A stretch of DNA of 64,000 nucleotides, taken from positions 3,906,001 to 3,970,000 of the forward strand of contig OY781040.1 in the NCBI GenBank assembly GCA_963676095.1, written 5' to 3'. The notes under the pieces were generated by a model, which did no database searches, was not told the origin of the DNA, and worked only from the letters and a program-made list of their open reading frames with translations. This DNA comes from G963676095 sp963676095. GTDB taxonomy: Bacteria; Bacteroidota; Bacteroidia; Bacteroidales; Prolixibacteraceae. Shown piece after piece: positions 34,048 to 42,751 of the stretch (position 1 is its first letter; every line of letters begins with the position of its first letter). The position numbers and the translations under genes were made by a program.

Positions 34048-34948
34048 CTTTGGGGAATCCGTAAAGTGTGTCGAGCGGGCTATGGGGTTTTATCATTGGG
34101 CATTGTGCCACATGAAGGTAAATCATGGTGGTTGTAATGTCGGCATGTCCAAGCAACTCTTTCAGGGTGACGATATTCAATCCCTGTTCCAGCAGGTGTG
34201 TGGCATACGAGTGGCGGAGCGAATGAAGGGTCACATCTTTTGTGATGGATGTTTTTTTTAGGTTTTCGCGCATCACCCACGAAAGGCCCCGGACACTGTA
34301 ACGGCCATCGGGTTCTTTCCCGTTGAACAGCCAAATGTGTGGGTTTTCTGCCTTCAGGTACTTTTTAAGGCCCCTGGCCATATAGTTGCCCAGCGGCACG
34401 ATGCGGTCTTTCTTATACTTGCTTTGGCGAATATGGATAGTCTTTCGCTGAAAGTCGATGTCAGAGATTTTAAGGTTAATCACTTCATGGCCGCGCAACC
34501 CGGCCGAATAGATAAGCGCCAGTACAATCCGTTGTTTGAGCAGATTGGGAGCTTCAAAAAGCTTTTTCAGCTCCTGTTCGTTAAGGATTACCGGTAGTTT
34601 GCTCTCTTTCTTGAGCGAAGGCAGGGCAATGGCGTTTTTGTTCATCCCCAGTAGCCGGTAGTAATAGCGCAGTCCGTAAACCATGTGTTTGAAACTGCTT
34701 CGCCCCGGCGACCGGGGGTCTCGGGCTAAAGCGGCCAGGTATTCGTTGATTTCTTCGGGGTCGATCTGCTCGGGAAGTTTCCCGAAGTGGATTACGAACA
34801 GGGCGATGCGCCTGATGTAATTATCCAGTGTACTTTTACTCTGCCCCCGCAAAGCAACCTGCTGATCCAACTTGCGGACCACGTTTTCAAACTCAGGAAC
34901 AAGCACAACAGCCTGCTCAACGATAGTAAAACCCGATTTCTTTCTCAT
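34031..34948 (-). CDS. IS91-associated tyrosine recombinase
   Basis: 305 residues, full-length XerC/D-like. N-terminal SAM-like domain (LDNYIRRIALFVIHFGKLPEQIDPEEI), catalytic domain with Arg in SAGLRGHEVINLKISDID, Lys region TIHIRQSKYKKDRIVPL, HxxR in LHSLRHSYATHLLEQG and HADITTTMIYLHVAQ with the nucleophile tyrosine. It belongs to the integron-integrase-like subgroup that accompanies IS91 elements. It is the first gene of the element and is followed by the Y2 transposase with a 17-bp overlap. It could in principle also act on the attC-like sites of the island; that is speculation. Confidence 0.92.
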   Translation of the reverse strand: MRKKSGFTIVEQAVVLVPEFENVVRKLDQQVALRGQSKSTLDNYIRRIALFVIHFGKLPEQIDPEEINEYLAALARDPRSPGRSSFKHMVYGLRYYYRLLGMNKNAIALPSLKKESKLPVILNEQELKKLFEAPNLLKQRIVLALIYSAGLRGHEVINLKISDIDFQRKTIHIRQSKYKKDRIVPLGNYMARGLKKYLKAENPHIWLFNGKEPDGRYSVRGLSWVMRENLKKTSITKDVTLHSLRHSYATHLLEQGLNIVTLKELLGHADITTTMIYLHVAQCPMIKPHSPLDTLYGFPKDADKG

Positions 34949-35040
34949 ATTCAGAAATTTTTGTGATGAATAATCTCCGAGTATAGAAAGAATCGGGTAC
35001 TTTTAAAACAGCTATCCGCGTAGGCGGATTTAGTTCAACA
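34949..35040 (-). other. Upstream (right) end of the IS91-type element
   Basis: Holds the hairpin ATCCGC gtag GCGGAT (35014-35029) followed by TTTAGTTCAACAC. GTTC is the complement of the GAAC target that IS91 elements insert beside, and TTTAGTTCAACAC also occurs (minus strand) at the edge of the remnant near 40790-40806. Likely right boundary near 35033-35040. Confidence 0.5.
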
Positions 35041-35162
35041 CGCGTTAAAAAAAATTGCGCGATAAGTAGTATATTTAAAACTAATAACAATTAATCAGCG
35101 GTTTTGGTAACCCGAGAAGTTTGGCATTTCAAAATGCGCGACGACGTGTTTTACCGCAACCG

Positions 35163-35171
35163 TTAGCCACA
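35163..35171 (+). other. Left inverted flank of the S41 peptidase cassette
   Basis: TTAGCCACA here and its exact complement TGTGGCTAA at 40733-40741, 2 bp after the peptidase stop codon, bracket the gene as the GTTGGCGGTA pair brackets 5957-9058. Confidence 0.45.
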
Positions 35172-35233
35172 ATTAAGTAACTTATCACCTGCCTTAAACG
35201 TCATACATACAATGGTTAAAGAAAAATAAAACA

Positions 35234-36157
35234 ATGGTTAAAAAAATTAGTATTGCTGCTATGCTATTATTGATAGTTGCGGCTCTTAATGCACAAGAAA
35301 ATCAACAATTATCCGAACCGGAAAAAATATTCGGATTATCTCAAATTTGGAAAGAAGCGAGTTATAACTATCCATATTTCGAGGATTTAAAGAAGTTTGA
35401 CTGGGATAGTATATATGTTGCTTATATTGAAAAAGTGATAAGTTCCGAATCTCTTATTGAATATTATACACTGCTGACGGAATTTATTTCTTTACTGGAA
35501 GATGGGCATACAAGGATAATTCCACCACAAGAGTATCAAACTTTCTTTGATGAACCGGCTATACAAATTATGGATATTGAAGATAAAGCCATTGTTACTG
35601 AAGTTGGAGAAAACATGGCATCCAAAATTCCTATCGGCTCTGAAATAATTAAAGTAAGCAACATAGATGCCGACGATTATATGAAGAAGTATAAATATCC
35701 ATACATCTCTTCATCGACCGATGTGTTTAAGAAAAAAATTGCAACATTGGAATTGTTAAGGGATAAAAAAGGAAATGAAATCAAAGTTGAATTGAAAACT
35801 CCCGATGGAAAATTAATATCTCAAATACTAACTTGTGAAAGTAAGGACAATTGGTATAAGGCAAATAAAAATAACAATGAAGTATTAGAATTCAATTGGT
35901 TAAAAAATAATATAGCTTATGTAGCCCTCAATACTTTTAACAATGATAAGGTAGTACACGAATTTGAGCAAGTATTACCCGAAATCGTGAAGAGTAAAGG
36001 GCTAATAATTGATTTGCGCAAAAATGGAGGAGGCGAGGATGATTTAGGATACTCAATCCTAAGGCATATAATAGATAAACCAATTACAACTTATAGCTGG
36101 AAAACAAGAGAACACATTGCAAAATACAAGGCACAAGGGAAATGGGCATCTTACATT
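35234..36157 (+). pseudogene. S41-family peptidase, 5' part (split by IS21)
   Basis: Signal peptide MVKKISIAAMLLLIVAALNAQ, then an S41 N-terminal domain (LEDGHTRIIPPQ around 92-103), a PDZ-like middle (MASKIPIGSEIIKVSNIDAD) and the start of the tail-specific protease core (GLIIDLRKNGGGEDD, about 255-269). The reading frame is interrupted after WASYI by the IS21 element at 36158. With one copy of the 10-bp duplication removed, 35234-36157 plus 40300-40731 gives 1356 nt, an uninterrupted 451-residue C-terminal-processing-type peptidase. The catalytic Ser lies in the 3' part, so the truncated product is inactive. Confidence 0.92.
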
Positions 36158-36468
36158 TCCGCGTCGGCCTGATGTGTTACCATCTGACGGGAAAAAACGG
36201 AACCACCCTTTTGTGATCCCCGTCTAATGGGTCATTGGCGGGATTGTTTTTTGTGTATTTGCGATACTGATTTTTGATTTCGTTTTGGGATTTCTCACAG
36301 AGATGGTTATCATCGGGCCATGTGAGCCAGAGGGAAGCCTCTTGCCTGTTTTTAAACGGGTTCGATGCCCGTTTAAAAACAAAAAAGACGCCGGACATGT
36401 GACTGCCGGCGCCTGCGGCTGACCATCGGTTTAACGTTTCACCCCGGGTCGCCTCTTGCCAAAGTCGG

Positions 36469-37311
36469 TCAGATGGTATCTTTTGGTGCTTGTTCATATT
36501 TTTGCTGGAGCAGTTCTCCTTCATACTTACGGTAACTTGGTCCCCGTACCTCCACGCGTATGGAGTGATGAAAAATACGATCCAGGATGGCCGCAGTGGA
36601 GATCGGGTCTCCCAGGTAATCGGCCCAGTCGGATTCCTCCACGTTGGTGGTAAATATCAGGGATTTATCCCTGTTGTAACGTTCATTGATTACTTTAAAG
36701 AGCAGGTGGGCTTCTTTGGTGACCTCTAACTCGAGGCGATCATGCCCCATTTCGTCAATGACCAGCAAATCCGGGTTCACGTATTTTCTTAACCTGGCCT
36801 GCAGGGTCTTTTCATAGACCCCCTGGTTTAAATCGTTTAACATATCCGAACAGGTGGTGTACAGTACCTTATAACATTTTCTGCACGCCAGCAGGGCTAA
36901 GGCCATCGCCATGTGCGACTTGCCTGTTCCTGTCCCGCCGATAAAAAGGATGGACTCTTTGCGGTGGAAGAACTCCAGGGTAGCCAGGTCCATGACCAGG
37001 CTTTTTTTTAAACGGGGCTGGAACGAAAAGTCAAAATCATCCAGCAGCTTGTAAGGCTTAGGCAGTTTGCTTTCCTGTATCCGGTATTGGATACTGCGCT
37101 CCCGTTTAGCCCCGGCTTCATTTTGGATCACGCGGCGGATAAACCCCGCGTAGCCCATGTCCGATTCCGTGGCCTGGCTGATCAGGTGATCATACTCCTT
37201 CTCCAGGTATTTTAATCCCAAATACCGGCAGTTTTCCAAAAAGGCGGTATCCGCTGCGGCCTGTACTTTGGCGTTACTCTTCATGGGAAGTGGTTTTGAA
37301 GGTAAAATCAA
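36469..37311 (-). CDS. istB: IstB-like AAA+ ATPase of IS21
   Basis: 280 residues. Walker A in LFIGGTGTGKSHMAMALA (about 123-140), Walker B LLVIDEMGHD (about 180-189), sensor-like LIFTTNVEESDW. N-terminal helical region CRYLGLKYLEKEYDHLI is typical of IstB. By family it selects the target DNA and stimulates IstA. It overlaps istA by 38 bp, unusual in length but in keeping with coupled translation. Intact. Confidence 0.95.
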   Translation of the reverse strand: MILPSKPLPMKSNAKVQAAADTAFLENCRYLGLKYLEKEYDHLISQATESDMGYAGFIRRVIQNEAGAKRERSIQYRIQESKLPKPYKLLDDFDFSFQPRLKKSLVMDLATLEFFHRKESILFIGGTGTGKSHMAMALALLACRKCYKVLYTTCSDMLNDLNQGVYEKTLQARLRKYVNPDLLVIDEMGHDRLELEVTKEAHLLFKVINERYNRDKSLIFTTNVEESDWADYLGDPISTAAILDRIFHHSIRVEVRGPSYRKYEGELLQQKYEQAPKDTI

Positions 37312-38710
37312 TTTCTGTCTGTTTTTGGGCGTTGACCTTTAAAAAGTTTTCCACGGCCTGGGACTCAAAAACCCGGTATTTTAACGCGCGGCCCACGGCC
37401 CGGAGCAGGTCATCTGCCCGGTAATTGACTTTTAAAGAAAGGATGTGCTGCCAGTGATGCAGGAACGTGACGGGTTTATGCTTTTTTATCTCCCTGGTGT
37501 AAGCCTGCATCACCTCTCCGAAAGCATCCAGGCGGGCGGCTACCTCTGCCGCGCCAAGACGGTATTTGCACACCGGGCCGCTACGTCCGATATACCGGTT
37601 CTTCCTCCCTTTTTCCGCCAGGGGATAACTGACCAGCGGGTGACAGGCGGGGCTGTAGATGGTGATCTCTTTTTCGTTAACCCGTACCGGGCACGTTTCG
37701 TACAGGTACCCTTTGGGAACCATGTAATAATACCCCTCCCACCGGATAGCCGATTCGTTATTGACCACCCGGTATTCGATGGTGGAGGTATCATACTGGG
37801 CGGCAGGCAAAGGCTGTAAAAAGGGGAGTTCCTCCCGGTAAAGGTCGATGGGTTTGCGCCCCGTGGTACGGTGGATACGCTCATCATTATACTGGGTGAG
37901 CCAGCTTTGAAGTTGTGCTTTCACATCTTCTTTATCCCGGAACTCCCGTCCGTTCAGAAAGCTCTTCTCCAGGTACCAGAACGGGCGCTCCACCTTTAAA
38001 TTTTCCCGGGGTTTGCCAGGGTGAATCGCTAGGGGAATGAACCGGTAATGGGTCGCGAACCCCAAATACGTTTTGTTAAAGACCGGACCACCTAACTCCC
38101 AGCGGTCCACGCAGGCTTTCTGGTTATCGCTTTTGATCTCCCGAGGAACCCCGTCCAGGTAAACAAAGGCATTGATTAATGCCCTCAAAAGCGTACCCTG
38201 GCTTTTGTCCTCCACCACCTCGATCCACTGGCGCCGGGAGTAATTTAAAATAAAGCTGAAAAAAGTGATCTTTCCGCTTTCTCCCCCGGTAAAATCAATC
38301 ACGTAATCGCTCCAGTCATGACAAGCCCTCCCGCCGGGAGCAGTCTCCACGCAAACAATGGGCTCCGCGGTCTTTTTCCCCCGTGCAAGAGCCAGGTAAT
38401 TACGCAGGATCGTTCTTCCTCCCTGGTAACCTTTTTCTGTTAAAAGTTCCAGTATCCGCTGGTTGGTAATGGGGGGATTCCCAAATTTTTCCAGCAGTTC
38501 CCTGATGTAGGGCTTATACGCATCCAGTTTGGAGGGTTTACTCTCCGGGGGCTTCATGTTTTGAACCCCGCTTTCCCGCTGGTGCGCATTCCGTGCCAAA
38601 ATGCGCTTTATCCGTCCGCGGGTAATGCCCAGCTCCCGTGACAACCGGCGCACGGCCCAGCCCCGGCTGTAAAGGCTGACCACGTTATTTTCAAGTGATT
38701 CATCTTTCAT
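37274..38710 (-). CDS. istA: IstA transposase of IS21
   Basis: 478 residues. HTH at the N-terminus (WAVRRLSRELGITRGRIKRIL), then the DDE integrase core: DWSDYVIDFTGG region, GVPREIKSDNQKACVD with the second Asp and RENLKVERPFWYLEKSF with the Glu, followed by a beta-barrel domain (RWEGYYYMVPKGYL, CPVRVNEKEITIY). By family it performs strand transfer with IstB. Overlaps the ParB-like gene by 4 bp. Intact. Confidence 0.95.
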   Translation of the reverse strand: MKDESLENNVVSLYSRGWAVRRLSRELGITRGRIKRILARNAHQRESGVQNMKPPESKPSKLDAYKPYIRELLEKFGNPPITNQRILELLTEKGYQGGRTILRNYLALARGKKTAEPIVCVETAPGGRACHDWSDYVIDFTGGESGKITFFSFILNYSRRQWIEVVEDKSQGTLLRALINAFVYLDGVPREIKSDNQKACVDRWELGGPVFNKTYLGFATHYRFIPLAIHPGKPRENLKVERPFWYLEKSFLNGREFRDKEDVKAQLQSWLTQYNDERIHRTTGRKPIDLYREELPFLQPLPAAQYDTSTIEYRVVNNESAIRWEGYYYMVPKGYLYETCPVRVNEKEITIYSPACHPLVSYPLAEKGRKNRYIGRSGPVCKYRLGAAEVAARLDAFGEVMQAYTREIKKHKPVTFLHHWQHILSLKVNYRADDLLRAVGRALKYRVFESQAVENFLKVNAQKQTEIDFTFKTTSHEE

Positions 38711-39585
38711 TTTTCGTAGGATTTTAAGATTGATTGGATGGTTTTTGTCTTCCGAACGATGTCGACGAACCCCGGTGAGAGGATCTCACGCTCCAAGGCG
38801 GCCAGTTCTTTCAGAGGCGGGTTGGTGCCTTGTCCAATGAAAACATGCTGGTAATGCCCAAGCATACGCGAGGTTTTTAGTAACCTGTTCCCCTGCAAAC
38901 TTAAACGGCTGTCATGAATCTCCCCTTCCAGGGTGGCTTTCTCGATCGTTTCCAGGGGATGGCCCAAAAGCCAGCTTTGTTCTTCCACTGTTTTTGCCTG
39001 CAGGTATTTTTTTACCAGCAACCCCGTCTGCCGGCTGGTCAGGTTATGACCGACAATCAACTTTAAAAACGCCTCCTGTTTGCCGCGCGGCAAATGAGCC
39101 AACTCCCGCGCGTGAGTGGGGGTAATCTTTCCCAGTTTGAGGTGAACCTTTACAGTCTCGTCCAACCGCTCGATAAAAGACAAACGCCGGCTTACCCACG
39201 AGATGCTTTTCCCTACCAGCCGGGCAATCTCTTCCTGACCAAGCAAATGTTCCTTTTTTAAACTGTAAACCACCTGCGCCTGCTCAAAATCGGCCAGGCT
39301 GGCGCCTTGCCCGTTATAGGTCAGAATCATCACCTTGGCCGTCACATCATCCACCTCTGCCACCCGGGCCTGCAAACTCTCCCATTCCAATAACCGGGAG
39401 GCAAAAAAACGCTTGAAGCCATCAAGTAACTGGAACCTGGCACCAGTCCGGCGGACGATCACCGGGTGAAGCTGACCCACTGATTCCAGTGAACGCTGCA
39501 TCGCCTGGACCTGTCCCGGGGTGGTTAGCCGGAAACGGGAGAAACTCTCGTCCAGATTTGCCAGTTTGATCGGTTGCTGGTCCAT
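38707..39585 (-). CDS. ParB-like protein carried by IS21
   Basis: 292 residues. ParB/Srx N-terminal domain (VGQLHPVIVRRTGARFQLLDGFKR, about 36-59) followed by a central HTH (LGQEEIARLVGKSISWVSRR, about 133-152) and helical tail. Unlike the ParB-fold protein at 6774, this has the classical ParB order, so it should bind a specific DNA site. Located between the zinc-finger gene and istA, in the same operon (4-bp overlap with istA). Its site could be the 16-bp motif repeated three times just upstream (39645-39830). Role in transposition, regulation or element stability is unknown. Confidence 0.88.
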   Translation of the reverse strand: MDQQPIKLANLDESFSRFRLTTPGQVQAMQRSLESVGQLHPVIVRRTGARFQLLDGFKRFFASRLLEWESLQARVAEVDDVTAKVMILTYNGQGASLADFEQAQVVYSLKKEHLLGQEEIARLVGKSISWVSRRLSFIERLDETVKVHLKLGKITPTHARELAHLPRGKQEAFLKLIVGHNLTSRQTGLLVKKYLQAKTVEEQSWLLGHPLETIEKATLEGEIHDSRLSLQGNRLLKTSRMLGHYQHVFIGQGTNPPLKELAALEREILSPGFVDIVRKTKTIQSILKSYEK

Positions 39586-39644
39586 CTCTTTTTGCTGTTA
39601 ATTGTCCTGCTAAGTTAAAAACCGGACGCATCACGGTCAATGGA

Positions 39645-39830
39645 GTCCGGTTTTACAATCAGGAACTTATACATGGGAGTATATTCTGAAAACCGCTGCA
39701 GGCGCGCAGTTCAACGATAAACGCGTCCGGCTTTACAATCTTTTCCGCCTCTGCGTTTTTATAAGGGAAAAGAACGTATAACCCTTGTGCTGCAAGACTT
39801 CCGGAAGCTAACGCGTCCGGTTTTACAATC
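39645..39830. repeat. Three direct copies of GTCCGGTTTTACAATC
   Basis: Copies at 39645-39660, 39725-39740 (one change, CTTT) and 39815-39830; an inverted AACCGGAC lies at about 39620. They lie upstream of the ParB-like gene and inside the 3' half of the zinc-finger gene, whose protein accordingly repeats KIVKPDA. Candidate binding sites of the element's ParB-like protein. Confidence 0.65.
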
Positions 39831-40171
39831 TTTGACCCCGACGCATTCCCGGTAAGGGTTTTTCCCCGGGTGCGTTGTTTCTCCCGGTTCCCCTCCAGGT
39901 ACTCCGGATGGGTCTGGCGGTAGACGCTCTGGTACTTGTCCCCCGGATAGCGCGAATACCACTGTTCCCTGTTAGCCAGGCGCCTGGCTTTGTAACGGAA
40001 ATCAGTCTTGAGCTTTTCCCGTTCCCATTTATTTTTACGGGCCTGCTGACACTCTCTGGAACCACAATACCGTTGTTCCCCTTTTAACCGTGGATTCTTT
40101 TTAAAACGCCTGTGGCAATGATGGCAGGTAAAGGTCTCTGTTGACATACATCCCTGGGTTTTTGGATGCAT
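39659..40171 (-). CDS. Zinc-finger passenger protein of IS21
   Basis: 170 residues. An N-terminal zinc ribbon-like motif CHHCHRRFKKNPRLKGEQRYC with CGSRECQQ, followed by a basic helical region (ARKNKWEREKLKTDFRYKARRLANREQW). The C-terminal half is low-conservation and contains KIVKPDA twice, encoded by the 16-bp repeats. Start uncertain (also Met at 40147). Probably DNA binding. It is the first gene of the IS21 operon. I know similar small zinc-ribbon genes beside ParB-like genes in larger IS21 elements but cannot name a function. Confidence 0.75.
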   Translation of the reverse strand: MHPKTQGCMSTETFTCHHCHRRFKKNPRLKGEQRYCGSRECQQARKNKWEREKLKTDFRYKARRLANREQWYSRYPGDKYQSVYRQTHPEYLEGNREKQRTRGKTLTGNASGSKIVKPDALASGSLAAQGLYVLFPYKNAEAEKIVKPDAFIVELRACSGFQNILPCISS

Positions 40172-40299
40172 GTACTATCCCCGAACTGATTTGGTTTGGA
40201 TTTACATGGATGAAACTATGAAAATACGGCTAAAATGATTGGTATCAATTCCTTCCGATCACTGGTATCATTCCAAACCGACGCCGAAAATCTTACATT

Positions 40300-40731
40300 C
40301 CTTTAGATGAACTCTCAGATGAAAAAAGAATATATTTGAAACATTTTTTGGGAGATGCTTGGTTTGAGAGTGTCCCTGATACTATCTATCCATCAAACGG
40401 ATTAAAGGTAATTGTACCTACAGTGATCTTAATAGGCTCATTTACGGCTTCTGCTGCAGAAGACTTTTTAGTTCCTTTAACAACAGACGGGAGGTTTATT
40501 TTCATCGGAGAGAAGACAGCAGGTTTCACAGGAACTCCTTATATATTCGACTTGCCTAAAGGAGGAATGGCAATGATAAATACATCGAGAGAAATGTATC
40601 AAGATGGAAAATTAATTCGGAATGGCATGCAGCCTGATTATGAGATAAAGCCTACGATTGATGATATAATGAATGATATAGATATAGCTTTGGAAAAAGG
40701 AATTGATAGTATACAAAAAAGAATAAAATAA
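40300..40731 (+). pseudogene. S41-family peptidase, 3' part
   Basis: Continues PLDELSDEKRIYLKHFLG after the IS21 insertion and contains the catalytic region VILIGSFTASAAEDFL (Ser in GSFTASAAE) and ENTAGFTG-like GEKTAGFTGTPYIF, with the Lys of the Ser-Lys dyad in GEKTAG. Ends NRIK-like QKRIK at 40731. No start of its own. The duplicate target ATCTTACATT precedes it at 40290-40299. Confidence 0.9.
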
Positions 40732-40748
40732 CTGTGGCTAATAATTAG

Positions 40749-40789
40749 CCTCCAATAAAGCGTTGCTTGCATACGCTTTAGATTGGAGG
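40749..40789. repeat. Dispersed hairpin, copy 2
   Basis: CCTCCAATaAAGCG and CGCTTTagATTGGAGG around the same loop as copy 1 at 26498; followed by GTTGAACTAAAC and an IS91 remnant. Confidence 0.7.
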
Positions 40790-41078
40790 TAGTGTTGAAC
40801 TAAACTTCCCCTTGCTTCAAAACCACCTGGGGGGCAGGCGTTTATTCATAGTGTTTTAAACCGGTTTTTTTGAGTTCCTTGAAGCCTGCTTTTTGTAACT
40901 TTCGGAAATCGGGATTCCGTTTTGCGGGGAAAAAACCGGACTTCCCTGCCCAATATGATAAGGTTTTGTCGTTTCCCTGACAGGGACAGGCAGCTTAAAC
41001 CGGTAAGTTTTTGCTTGCGGGCATACCATTCCCGTTTACGCTTCCGGCGCATCAGTTTAAAGTTCCTAAAGGCAATGG

Positions 41079-41436
41079 TTAACAGGTTCCTGCCATTACG
41101 TTGAAAGGTGGCGCCCGGTCTTTGGGGCATGTTTCCATCAATTGAAGTTCCCCGCCGCAGTCGCGGCACCGGAGCAGGGAGCGCTCCCCAAAACACAATG
41201 CCAGCACCTGAGCCCGCGAAAGTGGCGCAGCCGGTGCCAGCTTTTCACCCAGGCTTTCCCGGATAGATGCCAGGCTTTGCTTTTTGTTACGCGAACTCAG
41301 GAATCCCAGGTGACGGATTCGACGGAAATAGGGCGGCACAATATGGTCGAGAAAGCGTTCCAGGAATTTTACGCCCGGAATGGTCCGGGTTTTCTTTTGG
41401 TACCCGTTTTCGCGGTCGCACCAGCTAAAGGTAACA
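41079..41436 (-). pseudogene. IS91-family transposase 3' remnant (copy 2)
   Basis: Reads VTFSWCDRENGYQKKTRTI, FLERFLDHIVPPYFRRIRHLGF, a helical middle and a terminal zinc-like CRDCGGELQLMETC. Homologous to the last about 125 residues of the IS91 transposase at 32875. Upstream catalytic part missing; the break at AAAGGTAACATGGG (41427-41440) is the same as in copy 1 and joins R2 repeats. The open frame continues through the array to 41945 by chance. Confidence 0.85.
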
Positions 41437-41449
41437 TGGGTGCGACCCC

Positions 41450-41558
41450 ATGATCGAAGGTCGTTGTGCGTGTCACAATAACGTTGTTGGGGGTATCGCA
41501 ATAACGTTATTGTGGGTGTCGCAACCGTATTGTTGCGGTGTTCACAAAAATTATGGGG
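41450..41558. repeat. 23-bp tandem array, family R2
   Basis: Full units at 41470, 41493 and 41516 plus partial units at each side; nearly the same sequence and order as 27072-27163. Confidence 0.92.
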
Positions 41559-41724
41559 ATAAATTTCAGTTTGGTTTGTCCGGAAGTATTCCGGTCGGGC
41601 CTTTGCAAGACACAGTATGGGATGGGCGATTACCTTTAGCTGGCCGCTGTAAATAAAAAAAGAAATTGTGTCAATCTCTTTTCTGAATAACAAGTAAATC
41701 TGTAAACTATTTCCGGAAAAGGTC

Positions 41725-41790
41725 AAAGATGCTGTTCTCTTCGCAAAAAGATGCTGAAGATTTCGCGGAAAGGTACCGTACTTTTTTCGT
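41725..41790. repeat. 22-bp array, family R5, three units
   Basis: Units start at 41725, 41747 and 41769 and match the first and last units of the arrays at 21326 and 27848, as if the middle were deleted. No gene between 41559 and 41960. Confidence 0.8.
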
Positions 41791-41960
41791 AAGCAATAGG
41801 TCTGATACAGGTCATGAAATCCGGTGAGTTCATTTTTTGTTTTAAAAATTCCAAAAACATTCCGACACAGGTTGGACTTTTTTGGAATCTGTCCTAATGT
41901 AACGCACCTATCAATATTTCGGCAGCATTTCTTGTTTGCTGCCATTTTATAGTTTTTTTC

Positions 41961-41970
41961 TTATATTTGC
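41961..41970 (+). promoter_or_regulatory. Candidate Bacteroidota promoter (-7 box) for the AbiE pair
   Basis: TATATTTG fits the TAnnTTTG -7 consensus, with a TTTG 23 bp upstream as weak -33. A hairpin GCAGCA/TGCTGC overlaps the region (about 41922-41943). Confidence 0.5.
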
Positions 41971-41986
41971 TTTTTTTAAATAATAG

Positions 41987-42727
41987 CCTATCGCAACTGA
42001 GAAACTAAATATTGAAGAATTAATAAAAGAGTTTAAAGATGTACAATCTTTAAATACTAATGATATTGTTAAGTTTTATAGAATTAATGAACCGGAATTA
42101 AAAGCCACAACAATAAATTGGAGGATTTATACTTTGGTTCAAATGGGTGTATTAACTAGAATTGGAAGAGGTAAATTTTCTTTAGGCAATACTAAAATTT
42201 TTATTCCTGAGATTTCCAATAAACTCAAAACAATAAAATCAAAATTGAAAAAGGAATTTCCTTTTTTAGATATCTGTTTATGGAATACATCCTCTTTCAA
42301 TGAATTTATGGTTCATCAACCAGGTAGATTCTATATTCTGATCGAAGTTGAAAAGTATGCTGCTCAATCTGTTTTCTTCTTTTTAAAAGAGGCAAAGTAT
42401 TCAGTATTTATCGACCCAACAAAAGATTTGATTGAGAAATATCTTCCAGACGAAAAAGAAACCCTTATTGTTAAATCATTAGTTACAGAAGCACCTATTC
42501 AAAAAATTGAAGGAATAAATACAACAACCTTAGAAAAAATGTTGGTTGATGCGTTTTGTGATGATGTAATTCTTTCGGCTCAACAAGGTTCTGAAATGAG
42601 CACTATTTTTCGGGAAGCTATGAGTAAATATACTGTCAATGAGAATCGTATGATTCGATATGCAGACAGAAGAAGAAAAAAGGAAACTTTTATAACTTAT
42701 TTAAGTTCAAATTTACGGCAGCAATAG
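41987..42727 (+). CDS. abiEi: AbiEi-like antitoxin/regulator, start codon unclear
   Basis: The frame is open from 41987 and conserved-looking from EKLNIEELIKEFKDVQSL, with a wHTH typical of AbiEi antitoxins (LNTNDIVKFYRI, WRIYTLVQMGVLTRIGRGKFSLG), then a C-terminal domain (LWNTSSFNEFMVHQPGRFYILIEVEKYAA; TTTLEKMLVDAFCD). No ATG, GTG or TTG is in frame until TTG 42125 and ATG 42134, both inside the wHTH, so either a rare start (ATC or ATT) is used or the start was lost. Known AbiEi proteins repress their own operon and neutralise the AbiEii nucleotidyltransferase toxin. The partner follows after 24 bp. The degraded toxin suggests the system is decaying. Confidence 0.8.
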   Translation, partial: PIATEKLNIEELIKEFKDVQSLNTNDIVKFYRINEPELKATTINWRIYTLVQMGVLTRIGRGKFSLGNTKIFIPEISNKLKTIKSKLKKEFPFLDICLWNTSSFNEFMVHQPGRFYILIEVEKYAAQSVFFFLKEAKYSVFIDPTKDLIEKYLPDEKETLIVKSLVTEAPIQKIEGINTTTLEKMLVDAFCDDVILSAQQGSEMSTIFREAMSKYTVNENRMIRYADRRRKKETFITYLSSNLRQQ

Positions 42728-42751
42728 CAATTTGCTGCCAAATTATAGATC

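Larger units (their letters stand above)
36158..40289 (-). mobile_element. IS21-family element with two passenger genes
   Basis: 4132 bp bounded by direct repeats ATCTTACATT (36148-36157 and 40290-40299). The ends are related inverted repeats: GCGTCGGCCTG near 36161 and, reading inward from the right, GCGTCGGTTTG, followed inside by ACCA-containing subrepeats. Gene order on the minus strand: zinc-finger gene, parB-like gene, istA, istB. The stretch 36158-36468 has no gene but a 13-bp perfect hairpin GTTTTTAAACGGG / CCCGTTTAAAAAC (36348-36380). Confidence 0.92.

Noticed and set aside
41430..41560. R2 palindromes as simple Rho-independent terminators
   Set aside because: Units are tandem, lack T-runs and do not follow genes.
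41079..41945. A 288-codon minus-strand open frame as one gene
   Set aside because: Only its C-terminal part matches IS91 transposase; the rest runs through R2 repeats and non-coding DNA.
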